A DNA stretch of 61,911 nt from Nocardia araoensis NBRC 100135 (GTDB lineage: Bacteria > Actinomycetota > Actinomycetes > Mycobacteriales > Mycobacteriaceae). Position numbers and translations under genes: made by a program. The stretch covers positions 1 through 61,911 of the forward strand of contig NZ_BAFR01000167.1 of assembly GCF_000308435.1 (NCBI RefSeq), in the 5' to 3' direction. Shown in pieces: positions 16,870-25,450 of the stretch. The stretch's first letter is position 1. Each line of letters starts with the position of its first letter. The notes beneath the pieces are model-generated. The model did not search any database. It had not been told where the DNA came from and saw nothing but the letters and a program-made list of their open reading frames with translations.

Positions 16870-16896
16870 TCAGACGTTGAAGCGGAACTCGACCAC
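16870..16896. repeat. Left attachment-site copy (27-bp direct repeat of the ychF 3' end)
   Basis: Identical to 26640-26666, 9770 bp away. It starts TCAGACGTTGAAG, the complement of the ychF stop codon and its last codons. It sits 52 bp before the first possible integrase start codon, which is where an att site would be expected. Confidence 0.75.
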
Positions 16897-16947
16897 GTTA
16901 CGCAGTAGAATCACGTCGTTCCTTGCCGCGCCGCGATCTACCTTCGG

Positions 16948-18375
16948 GTGAGCCTCGATCAGACCGGCGAAGGGCTTGCCGTCGAGCGCCAGCGCGAGGA
17001 CTGCGAGGCAATCGCCAAGTCCAAGGGGTGGACGGTGGTCGAAACGTACACGGACAACAGCATCTCCGCGTTCAACAAGGCGAAGAACCGGCCCGCCTAC
17101 GACCAGATGGTCGAGGACTACAAGGCCGGCCGGTTCAACGCCCTGATCACTTGGGACCTCGACAGGCTTACACGCCAGCCTCGCCAGCTCGAGGACTGGA
17201 TCGATGCGGCTGAAACGCAAGGGCTTCGGCTCGTCACCGCCAACGGTGAGGCTGACCTGCAAACCGACGGTGGCCGGATGTACGCCCGTATCAAGGCAGC
17301 GGTCGCGCGGGCCGAAATGGAACGGAAGGGTGCACGACAAAGCCGCGCTCAACGCCAGCGAGCTGCCAAGGGCCGACCTCCGCGGGGTATCCGCGCCACT
17401 GGGTACACCCTCGACGGTGAGCTGATACCGGACGAGGCCGAAGCGGTCCGGGCGGTGTACCAAGCCTTCGCAAATGGATCATCGCTGAAGGCCATAGCGG
17501 CTGCACTCTCCGGCGCCGAGCCGACCGTTCGTGCAGTAGCCGACCGAACTATGGTCCAGGATCTCCCAAAGTCGGTTCCGCAGCTGCCAACACGTAGCGG
17601 CAGACCATGGAATCCAACATCTGTGATCTCGATACTTCGAAACCCGCGGTACGCGGGCTGGAGCATGCTCGATGGGGAAGTAGTTCGCGACGAGACCGGG
17701 GCACCGGTGCACGGCATCTGGGAAGCCATTGTGCCGGACAGGCTCTGGCTTGATGTGCAACGCAGACTGGACGACCCGCGGCGGAAGTCCAACCGCGCGG
17801 GTACCGAACGCAAACACCTTGGATCCGGCCTATACCTCTGCGGTGTCTGCGACTCGCCCGTCCGGGCGCACGGTCTCCGATACCGCTGTGCAGGGCACAT
17901 CATGCGAGTCCGAAACATGGTCGACAGCTTCGTGTTGCAGTTCGTTGAACGGAGACTCGCCCAACCGGACCTCGCTGATCTGCTCGTCAAACAGGACGAT
18001 GACCGGATCGAAACACTCGTCCGGGCAGAACAGACAGAACGTGATCGACTCAAACGAGCACGTGCCGATTACAAGGCGGAACTGATCGATGGCGAGCTAT
18101 TCGCCGAGATCAAGCAAGAGACGGAAGACAAGATCGCAGCTCTGGAAACTGAACGAATCGGCCTCACAGCGGGCACGGCCGCATCCGAGATCTTGCGTGC
18201 CCCTCCGCCGGCCGATGCCTTCAACGAAGCCGACCTCGCCGCCCGCCGAGCGGTGATCGAGTTGTTGTGCGAGGTCCGCTTGTACTCGGCACCGCGCGGG
18301 CGAAAGGCATTCGCCCCCAGTCTGTGCGCATTATCCCGAAGTGAGAGCCGACGACCCCAGAGCAGTGGATTATGA
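16948..18375 (+). CDS. Large serine recombinase (site-specific integrase)
   Basis: 475 residues from GTG 16948. The resolvase domain has the catalytic Ser in VSLDQ, the GLAVERQRED segment, ITWDLDRLTRQPRQLEDWID and ARAEMERKGARQ. A recombinase domain follows (PPRGIRATGYT... WNPTSVISILRNPRYAGW), then a zinc ribbon (CGVCDSPVRAHGLRYRC) and a coiled-coil segment (~350-410). The codons just upstream (AAIYLR) encode the first strand of the catalytic domain, but no ATG, GTG or TTG is in frame between the stop at 16906 and 16948. The protein may therefore be 5'-damaged or use a rare start. It is probably the enzyme that inserted this island. Confidence 0.88.
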   Translation: MSLDQTGEGLAVERQREDCEAIAKSKGWTVVETYTDNSISAFNKAKNRPAYDQMVEDYKAGRFNALITWDLDRLTRQPRQLEDWIDAAETQGLRLVTANGEADLQTDGGRMYARIKAAVARAEMERKGARQSRAQRQRAAKGRPPRGIRATGYTLDGELIPDEAEAVRAVYQAFANGSSLKAIAAALSGAEPTVRAVADRTMVQDLPKSVPQLPTRSGRPWNPTSVISILRNPRYAGWSMLDGEVVRDETGAPVHGIWEAIVPDRLWLDVQRRLDDPRRKSNRAGTERKHLGSGLYLCGVCDSPVRAHGLRYRCAGHIMRVRNMVDSFVLQFVERRLAQPDLADLLVKQDDDRIETLVRAEQTERDRLKRARADYKAELIDGELFAEIKQETEDKIAALETERIGLTAGTAASEILRAPPPADAFNEADLAARRAVIELLCEVRLYSAPRGRKAFAPSLCALSRSESRRPQSSGL

Positions 18376-18396
18376 GATCAAACACTGCGAACACTG

Positions 18397-18424
18397 TCCT
18401 GACTAGTCAAAACCCCAGTCAGGA
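18397..18424. terminator. Stem-loop after the recombinase gene
   Basis: TCCTGACT (18397-18404) pairs with AGTCAGGA (18417-18424) across a 12-nt loop, 22 bp after the recombinase stop. No T-run follows, so terminator function is only likely. Confidence 0.4.
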
Positions 18425-18665
18425 GTATGCAAAATTGTAAAACACATTGCTATCGATCGGTATACGTTGCGATCTTGATGCGCTCCAGTGCGGCTTAGAT
18501 CGATTCCAGTATGCGCACCACAGTTTTACCAGGTCGAGGTGCCCTGCAGGCTGGTAGGAGTAAGCACCGACCCTGAAGATGAGGAAGGGCCTTGCTGCCG
18601 GGCCCTTTCCACGTCCGGGAAATGAGCCCTCTCACATGAGGTCGAATATCGAAAGCCTGCGCTGG

Positions 18666-18929
18666 TCACGGTTCGAGGATGGCCCGGATCTGGTCGGCGG
18701 CCCGGCGCGCGGTCGCCACATCGACGGCCGCAATCGGTTCCTCGGTCCCCGGCGAACCAGGCCGGTCCGACCGTGAACGGCGCACCGGTGAGCGCCACCC
18801 CGAGCGCTCCGAGATCGCAGATGATCGTATCGCCGGACAGCGGGTCGGAGACGACTCGACGATGATGAACTGGCGCCGGATGCGGTTGTAGTCGTTGGAG
18901 CTCACGATCAGAGGTTTTCCGTCCAGCCA
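18666..18929 (-). pseudogene. Frameshifted MazF/PemK-like toxin remnant (tentative)
   Basis: A coherent ~88-residue protein appears only if two frames are joined: WLDGKPLIVSSNDYNRI and RRQFIIVE in one frame, DPLSGDTIICDLGALGVAL and TGAPFTVGPAW in the second, and back to the first for EEPIAAVDVATARR and AADQIRAILEP with stop. The start-to-end pattern (a ...VSSNDYNR.. strand, a central beta segment, a final DQIRAIL helix) resembles small MazF/CcdB-type toxins, but I cannot confirm the family. Two opposite frameshifts make it broken. About 370 bp separate it from the recombinase. Confidence 0.4.
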
Positions 18930-19175
18930 TACCGCTAAGCGTGCCGCCGACGGCGGTAGATGGTCGCTAAAGCCGACATCGGGAGCACCGGACCCCGGCA
19001 GGGTACCGGCCGAGAATGATCATGTTGCGCAAGATCGAGTAGTACACTGCTCGCGACTTACTCTAGCGCCCTGCAGGCCATATCAATGGCCGATATGTAA
19101 CAACAGATTGAGCCGCGACTTTTATTACATTTGACTTATTCTCTAAAGAATGACAACCGAGGAGGTCGGCACCCG
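18930..19175. other. AT-richer intergenic region upstream of the 567-residue gene
   Basis: No gene. It ends in an A+T-rich stretch containing TTGACT around 19129-19134 and a strong GAGGAGG ribosome site ten bases before ATG 19176. A clear -10 box was not identified. Confidence 0.4.
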
Positions 19176-20879
19176 ATGGAGAATATTCTATTTCAATTCT
19201 CGGCACTACGACCTGCGATACTCAGCGATGCGATCTCACCGATTATCCTCATCGAAGGAAAAGAGATTGAGGGCACCAATCCTAAAAAGGATCGAGAGCC
19301 GCATGCGCGGAATATTATAGAACTAACTCACGGTTGGATCAGCTCTCCAGATTTCAAAGATACGCTCACCTTCGACGATCTTCGAAGCCACCTAACCGAG
19401 GATCCTTCGAAATGGAGTCCCGACTTACTGGACGGAGTAATCGAGGAGTTACGTTTCAACGTGATAGATAATTTCTGGATGCTTGTATGGATTTACACCC
19501 CTGGAGGATGGGCATATGGACCGACAGGAAATAGTTTCAGCGCCGAGATCCCGCTTATCAATTTCCTCATTTACTGCGAAAAGCTCATATCGGCGATGGT
19601 AGCCCGGGAATTACCATCTGCAGTTTCGACGTCAACGGTGTCCAGTTGGATATACAAACACCCGCTGTGCATAACTCCTGGCAGAATAATCAAGGACAAT
19701 CAATGGGTGCCCCGGAAAGCCCTTGCAGTTCCGCTCAGAATCTGCGATCAATTCGTTGTTCGAGACAGCATTGCAGGCTACGAGTCAAGCGAAATATCGG
19801 ATGTGAAGAGCTTCATACAAGGTGAAGTCACGGCATATCAGAATCGACATTCCGTCATCGACGGATGTAAAATTTCAAGCCCGTGCTCAACCACCACAGG
19901 TGGTCCAACCGATATTGCAACTCAGCAGCGATGTTCCATGAAGCAACATACCACTATGATCGCGAATTCCTTAGCCGGGGCCGACAGGTGCATTCACATT
20001 GAAACTCACCGTGGTCCTATGCTACTAGGTTTAGATCCAGGGTATCCGAGTATTATTCGAGAGGCCCGCCAGAGGGCTTCCGAGTTTGCGCATGATGTGC
20101 TGGAGCGCGGCGTCGAGCGCGTTCGCGAACACTCTGTCGACCGTATAGCTTGTCGAGCGCATACTGAAATTGAAGAATCTTGCACTCGCGTGCGAGATAA
20201 CTCTGACGGCACAGGCAGCAAAATTGAAATTTACAGATGGGTCGACTCGATCTGGACAGCTACATTGAACCGGAGAAAAGAAAGGCGCCTGATACTGGAG
20301 TTCCTGGTACCCGATCCAGGGCGGATCTACCGTAGCGGAGTTCCCATTCCCCCACTCGATACGGTCTGCCGACACATCTGTATCTCAAACCTCTTGGGAG
20401 GATGGTGGCCAGACACAAGCTACCGCCACGACCAGAACTGGCCGAAACCCGGCGGCCTTGCTAACGCTCCCGGCAGGATCATCCACTTTATGGAGCAAGC
20501 TTTCGAATGGAGCGGTATTAAGTACGTTGCTTATCCATTCTATTGGGAGAATATAAATGAGTGGAACAAGATGCAGTCATTTCAACATTACGACCCAAAA
20601 GTTCAGGAGTTCATGCATAGCTCGGCCGTACGATTTTATCTACCTGCACGCCTGGAACTTACTGAGGCAGTGCTATTCTTCCTTGCTACGGGAATTCCGT
20701 TGCTCTCAAGATTTTCACCCATCCCGGGAGGTTTTGCCACAGAGTATCTGGCTATCGCATCCGAAGTTAGGGCGTCACAAATCACGGACGAAGATGAAGA
20801 GTTTGTCAGCAGATTTGACTACCGGCTTCCGACTTGTCTAACGATCCTCGACCCCTCAGAATCTCTACAACATCCATAG
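19176..20879 (+). CDS. Unrecognised 567-residue protein of the island
   Basis: The start is ATG 19176 (MENILFQFSALRPAI), with GAGGAGG upstream; an ATG at 19131 lacks a ribosome site. Codon use is much less G+C-biased than in surrounding genes. No signal peptide or membrane segment is seen. Notable parts are an acidic/charged N-terminal third; GPTGNSFSAEIPLINFL; a helical, Arg-rich middle (REARQRASEFAHDVLERGVERVREHSVDRI); then YRWVDSIWTATLNRRKERRLILEFLVPDP; and a Trp-rich C-terminal half (GGWWPDTSYRHDQNWPKPGGL, FEWSGIKYVAYPFYWENINEW). I do not recognise the family. The RWVD..W..A and EFLVPDP pieces remind me of much larger uncharacterised proteins, but this is unverified memory. Confidence 0.7.
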   Translation: MENILFQFSALRPAILSDAISPIILIEGKEIEGTNPKKDREPHARNIIELTHGWISSPDFKDTLTFDDLRSHLTEDPSKWSPDLLDGVIEELRFNVIDNFWMLVWIYTPGGWAYGPTGNSFSAEIPLINFLIYCEKLISAMVARELPSAVSTSTVSSWIYKHPLCITPGRIIKDNQWVPRKALAVPLRICDQFVVRDSIAGYESSEISDVKSFIQGEVTAYQNRHSVIDGCKISSPCSTTTGGPTDIATQQRCSMKQHTTMIANSLAGADRCIHIETHRGPMLLGLDPGYPSIIREARQRASEFAHDVLERGVERVREHSVDRIACRAHTEIEESCTRVRDNSDGTGSKIEIYRWVDSIWTATLNRRKERRLILEFLVPDPGRIYRSGVPIPPLDTVCRHICISNLLGGWWPDTSYRHDQNWPKPGGLANAPGRIIHFMEQAFEWSGIKYVAYPFYWENINEWNKMQSFQHYDPKVQEFMHSSAVRFYLPARLELTEAVLFFLATGIPLLSRFSPIPGGFATEYLAIASEVRASQITDEDEEFVSRFDYRLPTCLTILDPSESLQHP

Positions 20880-21290
20880 AGCTGGTGTCCCTGCATCAAG
20901 GACCACGCAGGAACCCGACATGCATTTTGCCGTGCCGACGGGATTCGGTAGGGGGACGACTTCTATACTCTCGACGCGTGCACAACAGTCAGGCCAGTCG
21001 TCCTGAGACGAAATACCCGATACCGGGTCATTGATAACGACGGTCCCAAGAAGGCGTCCATGTGTTCACACGGGTCGCGTACCGGCCGCGGGCGCGCGAC
21101 GACAGCCAAATGTCGGACTCCGCCGCTCAGCGGACGTGAAGAATCCGCCACGGCATCGGAGACCATCGGCTCCCAGCTCTGTGAGTGCGGATGGCTTCAG
21201 CGTTGTGGTTTCTGATGCGCCCGCCAGCGAGTAACGTAATGGCGTCGATAGGCGCGAGCCAAAGAGAGCAATGTTTGACTCAGAAGAAAT
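20880..21290. other. Gene-free region between the 567-residue protein and the AlbA_2 gene
   Basis: About 410 bases between converging genes. A more G+C-rich block (20930-21240) sits inside the AT-richer cargo. Short frames exist, but none has a ribosome site or family features. Nothing further is recognised. Confidence 0.45.
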
Positions 21291-22394
21291 CTAACCATCA
21301 CCCCATGATCTCAACCTCTTGTGTATTTCTTCGATTCTCAGCGATGCATTCGCGTCCCCCTGCCGGATGGGAACTTGAAACATGGCCGAGCTGATTCGCC
21401 CTACTGAAGACGTCCCACCGCGAACTACAAATGGTTGACGGTCCCCACTTTGAGGTGGTACCAGAATGGCAAATATTTCACCCCGGCGAGCCGACACGCG
21501 ACACATCGCCAAGCCTGCCACACCCGGAAAGACTAGACTATCAATTGCCGATCTATACCTAGCTTCGGCGCCATGATCTATTTCACAACCATCAACATCA
21601 GCCACAACATCTCGATTGTGCGAATCCCGGACCGTCTGAATCCCAATCAGCAGCAACCCGCCTCTTGCAGTGTTCGCAAACGCGGCGACGTCGACAGCCA
21701 ACTCTAAGCGTTTCCTTTCGTCACCCTTGGGATAATGAGTACGCTTGGCGTCGAACAGATCGGATTCAGCACGACCGAGTAGTAAATGCGGAGTGCCAGA
21801 AAGTACCGAGGAATACATTTCCTCCGGCGATGCCGCAATTCTCCCTACCAAGAGGTAGTCATGGAGCACCGCTGCCACAAACGCCATTCTTTCGATGTTG
21901 CATTCCCCATCTAGAGGCGCGCAGTAAATCGATCCTACATTGTCGGCACTCTGACCCAGAAATACTTCCACATAGGCCATACCCATAGAGTTCAGGAATG
22001 GCTCCAGAATGGTTTTCACGTCTGCCGCATCTAGAAAAATTCGACTCGGCAACGCTATTTCGGAAATGAATACCAATCCCCGCGTGCTGTAGTCTAAAAT
22101 AATCAGGTCACGCACAACACTGGAATGAGAACTCCACAGTGAGTTGGTAACTCCAACGGCTTCAGGATGGTAAAAAATATTCCATCCCACATAAGCTTCG
22201 TCTACCAACTTGTCCAAAGGCAGCAACTCACCCATTGCGGCAGATAGCTCAGCGGCCGTTAGATCCCGCACGTCTTCAAAGTTGGCATCAAAGTCCACCA
22301 AGTTGTCCGACCTCGCCACAACTCGGTCATCACTTCTGCGGAACTCCGAGGTACCCGAATCCCACCAGATCCTCAGTTTTTGATTTTTCCTCAA
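21291..22394 (-). CDS. AlbA_2 (Schlafen-type) domain protein
   Basis: 367 residues from a TTG at 22394 with GGAG five bases upstream; an in-frame stop lies directly before it. The C-terminal half has the AlbA_2 pattern: LLGRAESDLFDAKRTHYPKGDE, then ELAVDVAAFANTARGGLLLIGIQ and a following D-rich turn, the region that binds nucleic acid in divergent AAA-4/Schlafen proteins. The N-terminal ~190 residues are unassigned. Codon bias is weak, as in the neighbouring cargo genes. Schlafen-type domains occur in several antiviral and regulatory proteins. It is 248 bp from the protease/nuclease pair and co-oriented with it. Confidence 0.72.
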   Translation of the reverse strand: MRKNQKLRIWWDSGTSEFRRSDDRVVARSDNLVDFDANFEDVRDLTAAELSAAMGELLPLDKLVDEAYVGWNIFYHPEAVGVTNSLWSSHSSVVRDLIILDYSTRGLVFISEIALPSRIFLDAADVKTILEPFLNSMGMAYVEVFLGQSADNVGSIYCAPLDGECNIERMAFVAAVLHDYLLVGRIAASPEEMYSSVLSGTPHLLLGRAESDLFDAKRTHYPKGDERKRLELAVDVAAFANTARGGLLLIGIQTVRDSHNRDVVADVDGCEIDHGAEARYRSAIDSLVFPGVAGLAMCRVSARRGEIFAILVPPQSGDRQPFVVRGGTSSVGRISSAMFQVPIRQGDANASLRIEEIHKRLRSWGDG

Positions 22395-22641
22395 TCAAGC
22401 TCCATAGGTAGGTCATGCTAGTTGCCGAATCAAGATTCAAACATTCCGGTCTGAGAATATCAGCCAACGAAAAATTTCCGTGCCAGAACCGCCTATCAAA
22501 CACTGCCAACGCTCGACCAGATAACGCTTTCGTTCTAAAACGTCATCACCGAACGATAAAGAGATTCCTAACAGTAGTTCAATCCGTCAAGGCCCATCTC
22601 GATGCGTCTCAGACTGCACTTGCTATGCCCAACGAACCCCA
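22395..22641. other. AT-rich intergenic region between the AlbA_2 gene and the protease gene
   Basis: About 250 bases without a credible gene; A+T-rich in 22400-22580. It would hold the AlbA_2 promoter, but no confident hexamers were identified. Confidence 0.4.
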
Positions 22642-23730
22642 CTACGCCTGTGCGTCGTTGGGCTTTGAGGGCGACCGGTGAAACTCAAGACGCATTGGTC
22701 GCTCCCAATCTTCGACGCAGAGAAGATCATCAAATCCGATCTCGTTCAACGCTTTCACTAGCTCGCCCGTCGGGATGGCGCAGTAGAATGGCGCAGCATT
22801 AGGGCGGCCTCTGTCGAAAGCCTCTCGTGCAACCAAGCCGATGACCCGACCGTCGTGCGCAACTATTGGGCCGCCGCTGTTTCCAGGCCGAGTGATCGCC
22901 GAATACAAGGAGTACGACGTTCCATCTTGCGCGACCATTGCCGGGTTCACCACATCGCCGCGCTGAACAGTCAAATAAGCACTAGCGGCTGTCGGAACAG
23001 GCGGGTAGCCGAAAACGTAGGTTTCGTCAGCCCATTCAGGTGCGCGCCACGCCATTCCTCGGGGCGGAGCGAGAGTCTGATCGTTTCCAGACGGTTCCAC
23101 GCTCACAACTGCCACGTCGATACGACCGTGCACCTTGACATCGACAACCCGCACCCGACGCGCCGGAGATACTTCGCCGTCGCTTCCTGGAACGAGCGCC
23201 GTTGGGAACTCGATCTCATCGTCTAAGGTCATATCTTCTACGACGTGCGCATTCGTCAACACATGGGCGTCATCGACGAGGATGCCACTACCTATCCCAA
23301 CGTCACCAGCTGCGTTCGTACCTGTAAGCGGTACAGCGGCCGCGCTGTAGCGATGGATGATCAGCTCCGCGCCGAGCACATCCGCGAGCCAGAGATCGCC
23401 CGAGAACTGAGCGGTCGTCGGAGGCTCGGACGTCGAATATGCGTGTGCAAGGACCGGTGTTCGATGCACTCGCCCGAGGTTAGTCAACAACCCAACCCGG
23501 ACCATTTCATTGAGCAGTCTCTCGATATCCGCAGGATGTGTCCAGACGTCGCGCACGTCGCGCCTACCGAGGTAGTCAGCAAACTGGCGGGCGTTGAGCA
23601 CCTGTGCGTAGCCAGTCCGTTCGATGCCAAGTACGGGCAGCACAGCATCCTGCCTGAACGGCGAGAAGAACCGAAGCGCTTCAGTCGCAATGGTCGTCTT
23701 CCACGAGAGACCGTCCCGTCGCGCGATCAT
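22642..23730 (-). CDS. Intracellular trypsin-like serine protease with N-terminal helical domain
   Basis: About 362 residues from ATG 23730; a GTG at 23787 inside the upstream gene is an alternative. The last ~230 residues are a trypsin fold with a full catalytic triad: TNAHVVED (His), HGRIDVAVV (Asp), TRPGNSGGPIV (Ser), preceded by GIGSGILVDDAHVL. The first ~100 residues (EALRFFSPFRQDAVLPVLG... FADYLGRRDVRDVWTHPADIERLLNEMVRVGLL) look helical, possibly winged-helix. There is no signal peptide or membrane segment, so it should act in the cytoplasm. It starts 11 bp after the stop of the nuclease-like gene and is probably translated from the same mRNA. A defence or toxin-processing role is inference. 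Confidence 0.82.
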   Translation of the reverse strand: MIARRDGLSWKTTIATEALRFFSPFRQDAVLPVLGIERTGYAQVLNARQFADYLGRRDVRDVWTHPADIERLLNEMVRVGLLTNLGRVHRTPVLAHAYSTSEPPTTAQFSGDLWLADVLGAELIIHRYSAAAVPLTGTNAAGDVGIGSGILVDDAHVLTNAHVVEDMTLDDEIEFPTALVPGSDGEVSPARRVRVVDVKVHGRIDVAVVSVEPSGNDQTLAPPRGMAWRAPEWADETYVFGYPPVPTAASAYLTVQRGDVVNPAMVAQDGTSYSLYSAITRPGNSGGPIVAHDGRVIGLVAREAFDRGRPNAAPFYCAIPTGELVKALNEIGFDDLLCVEDWERPMRLEFHRSPSKPNDAQA

Positions 23731-23741
23731 GCGAGGAGGTG

Positions 23742-24593
23742 CTACTTCTTCGCAGATGGATGATCGGGGACAGCACCAGCGGTCCACGAGCGTTCACGGC
23801 CGTTATAGCACAGCCATCGACCGTGGATAATTACCCATAGGTAGTCGATCTCTGCAGGAACCGCAAGCGGTTCGGTGGGCAGGTACGCTTCACCGAGTTC
23901 CTCAACGGTGTGCCAGTCACCGACGGTCAGGTCGGCAACAAGTACCGCGTGGCGCTGTCCCGCCTCCCGGCCGAGCGACTTCCGCAGGTTCTTGCTGTGG
24001 TCCCCGTCGAGGTATGTCTGCAGGATCTCGATGATCCCATTGGAGTCCAGTGCTCTCGCGTGCCCGAATCCAACACTCAGGGCAAACATCCCCGGCCCCA
24101 GACCGGCAGGAATGTCCTTCATACGAACGCATTGCCCACCACGCACTAGGCGGCCAACATTCATACATGCCCAGTACGCCTCGTTTGGCTCCGCGGGGAG
24201 CAATCGCCAATCCTCGATGCCGTTCCGTTCGAGCACCAGCAGGTGCGGCTCAAGCATCTTCTCAAGCTTCCTGCCCCTCGGCAAGGCGTCTGCCTGGCAA
24301 TCCTCAGTGATAGCTTCGAGCGCGTTGGGTGTTATGACGAGGTAGGTCCACAGCCAAGAAAGCTTCGACCGAACGTTAAACTCTGTTGTCCGCATCGCCT
24401 CTGTGACAGCGATGTGCTCTCGGCTCGTCAGTCCCTTGACCTCTACAGAGATCGAGGAGTCCTTGGTACGAAAGTCCGGAGTTGGGACTTTCGATTTCCC
24501 CGGCTCGACCTTGTCCAGCTGTACGTTAAGCGCCTCGGAGAGAACTGCTTTCGCAAGCAGTTCGTTCGCCTCCTGCTTCGTCATCAGCATCAT
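23742..24593 (-). CDS. PD-(D/E)XK nuclease-like protein paired with the protease
   Basis: 283 residues. Residues ~38-54 show the restriction-nuclease signature: TPDFRTKDSS followed by ISVEVKGL, that is Asp40, Glu51 and Lys53 (PD-X10-EVK), after an N-terminal helix that includes Glu20. The remaining ~220 residues (LVLERNGIEDWRLLP, EPNEAYWACMNVGRLVRGG, HGRWLCYNGRERSW) are unassigned. No methyltransferase partner is nearby. The 5' end has three ATGs; TAGATT lies six bases before the second (24590), suggesting a leaderless start there. The next gene, 11 bp downstream, encodes an intracellular protease, and the pair looks like one functional unit. Confidence 0.68.
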   Translation of the reverse strand: MMLMTKQEANELLAKAVLSEALNVQLDKVEPGKSKVPTPDFRTKDSSISVEVKGLTSREHIAVTEAMRTTEFNVRSKLSWLWTYLVITPNALEAITEDCQADALPRGRKLEKMLEPHLLVLERNGIEDWRLLPAEPNEAYWACMNVGRLVRGGQCVRMKDIPAGLGPGMFALSVGFGHARALDSNGIIEILQTYLDGDHSKNLRKSLGREAGQRHAVLVADLTVGDWHTVEELGEAYLPTEPLAVPAEIDYLWVIIHGRWLCYNGRERSWTAGAVPDHPSAKK

Positions 24594-24928
24594 GCAAATC
24601 TAGCTGCCGCCGACCGCGGCAGCACCCGGTTTTACATCTCCGCTGGCCACCACCCGCCCTTCCGCTGATCGCGCTGACCGAACCAGCAGCAACACGGTTG
24701 ACCGTATGCCGTGTGAGCCCTACATGAATTCACACGAGTCTCTCAGGTGGGTAGCGGTGAAGCCGCGGTCGTAGCTCTGGTTCTGATCGAAGAACGTGGC
24801 ATCCTCCGGCGAGAGGTCGAACCCACAGGAGAGCGCGAGGGCGCGATACACCCTGCGACGGACGGCCCTCATCCACATCGGCGGATGAGGGGCGTCCAGT
24901 CAGTGCGGTGGCTGGTTCACCCCGCGGC
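24594..24928. other. Intergenic region at the edge of the low-G+C cargo
   Basis: About 335 bases. Composition returns to host-like G+C here. It holds a terminator-like hairpin at 24866-24891. A 71-codon plus-strand frame (24747-24962) is open but has no ribosome site and overlaps the SgcJ gene end, so it is not called. Confidence 0.45.
24866..24891 (-). terminator. Hairpin after the SgcJ-like gene
   Basis: CCCTCATCC (24866-24874) and GGATGAGGG (24883-24891) form a perfect 9-bp stem with an 8-nt loop, 38 bp beyond the SgcJ-like stop codon. No T-run. Confidence 0.45.
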
Positions 24929-25342
24929 TCACTGGGAAGGCGCCAGTACCGGGCTGTTGTGATAGGCGGCGATCAGCCACTGATGGTCGCGCTTCTCGAG
25001 GACCCACGTCGCGTTCACCTTGCGCTCGTCGGTGGGAACCTCGGTCTCGCCGGCGAACAGGATGGCGGATTCGCTGATGACGATCGCGGCATCCGCGCCG
25101 ATGAAGCGGACGCTGAGCTGTTTGTTGTAGGTCGAGCTGCCCGCGAGCGGTCCTGCGAAGGCCAGTGCCATGCTCTGGCGGATCACCTCGCGGCTGTCGC
25201 GGAGCGAGCCCGTCATGATGGCGGTCGCGTCGGCGGTGTAGTTGGCCACCATGGCGTCGGCGTCGCCCGCCTCCCACGCCTTGTAGGAATCGGCCAGCAC
25301 GGCCTGGATCGCGGTCTCGTCTGCGGCGCGATGGTTCGACAT
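24929..25342 (-). CDS. SgcJ/EcaC-type NTF2-like protein
   Basis: 137 residues from ATG 25342 with GGGAG six bases upstream. The pattern is that of the SgcJ/EcaC oxidoreductase-labelled NTF2 family: AIQAVLADSYKAWEAGDADAMVANYTADATAIMTGS, SREVIRQSMALAFAG, ATWVLEKRDHQWLIAAYHNSPV. The fold is a small ligand pocket; no activity is established from sequence. It follows the ECF sigma gene by 108 bp in the same direction and may belong to its regulon. Codon bias is host-like, unlike the cargo to its left. Confidence 0.83.
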   Translation of the reverse strand: MSNHRAADETAIQAVLADSYKAWEAGDADAMVANYTADATAIMTGSLRDSREVIRQSMALAFAGPLAGSSTYNKQLSVRFIGADAAIVISESAILFAGETEVPTDERKVNATWVLEKRDHQWLIAAYHNSPVLAPSQ

Positions 25343-25450
25343 CGGAGTCTCCCTTGTTGGTCGGATCGCCTGCAGTGTTCCGGCGACCTCGGGAATACAT
25401 ACCGGCGGCGGCATCCGAACTCATCGCGCCGCTGGAAGGAAACTTCGGGT

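Larger units (their letters stand above)
16669..16947. other. Intergenic flank with remnant of the ychF 3' end
   Basis: This stretch resembles the region just downstream of ychF at about 26480-26640: scattered identities plus a perfect 30-bp repeat (16808-16837 = 26587-26616) and the 27-bp core at 16870-16896. On the minus strand the core reads as the YchF C-terminus (VVEFRFNV and stop). No gene is present. Confidence 0.7.

Noticed and set aside
16870..17463. 197-codon minus-strand frame ending in VVEFRFNV
   Set aside because: Only the last codons match YchF because of the attachment-site repeat; the rest is antisense to the recombinase gene.
24747..24962. 71-codon plus-strand frame near the island edge
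   Set aside because: No ribosome site; overlaps a hairpin and the end of the SgcJ-like gene.
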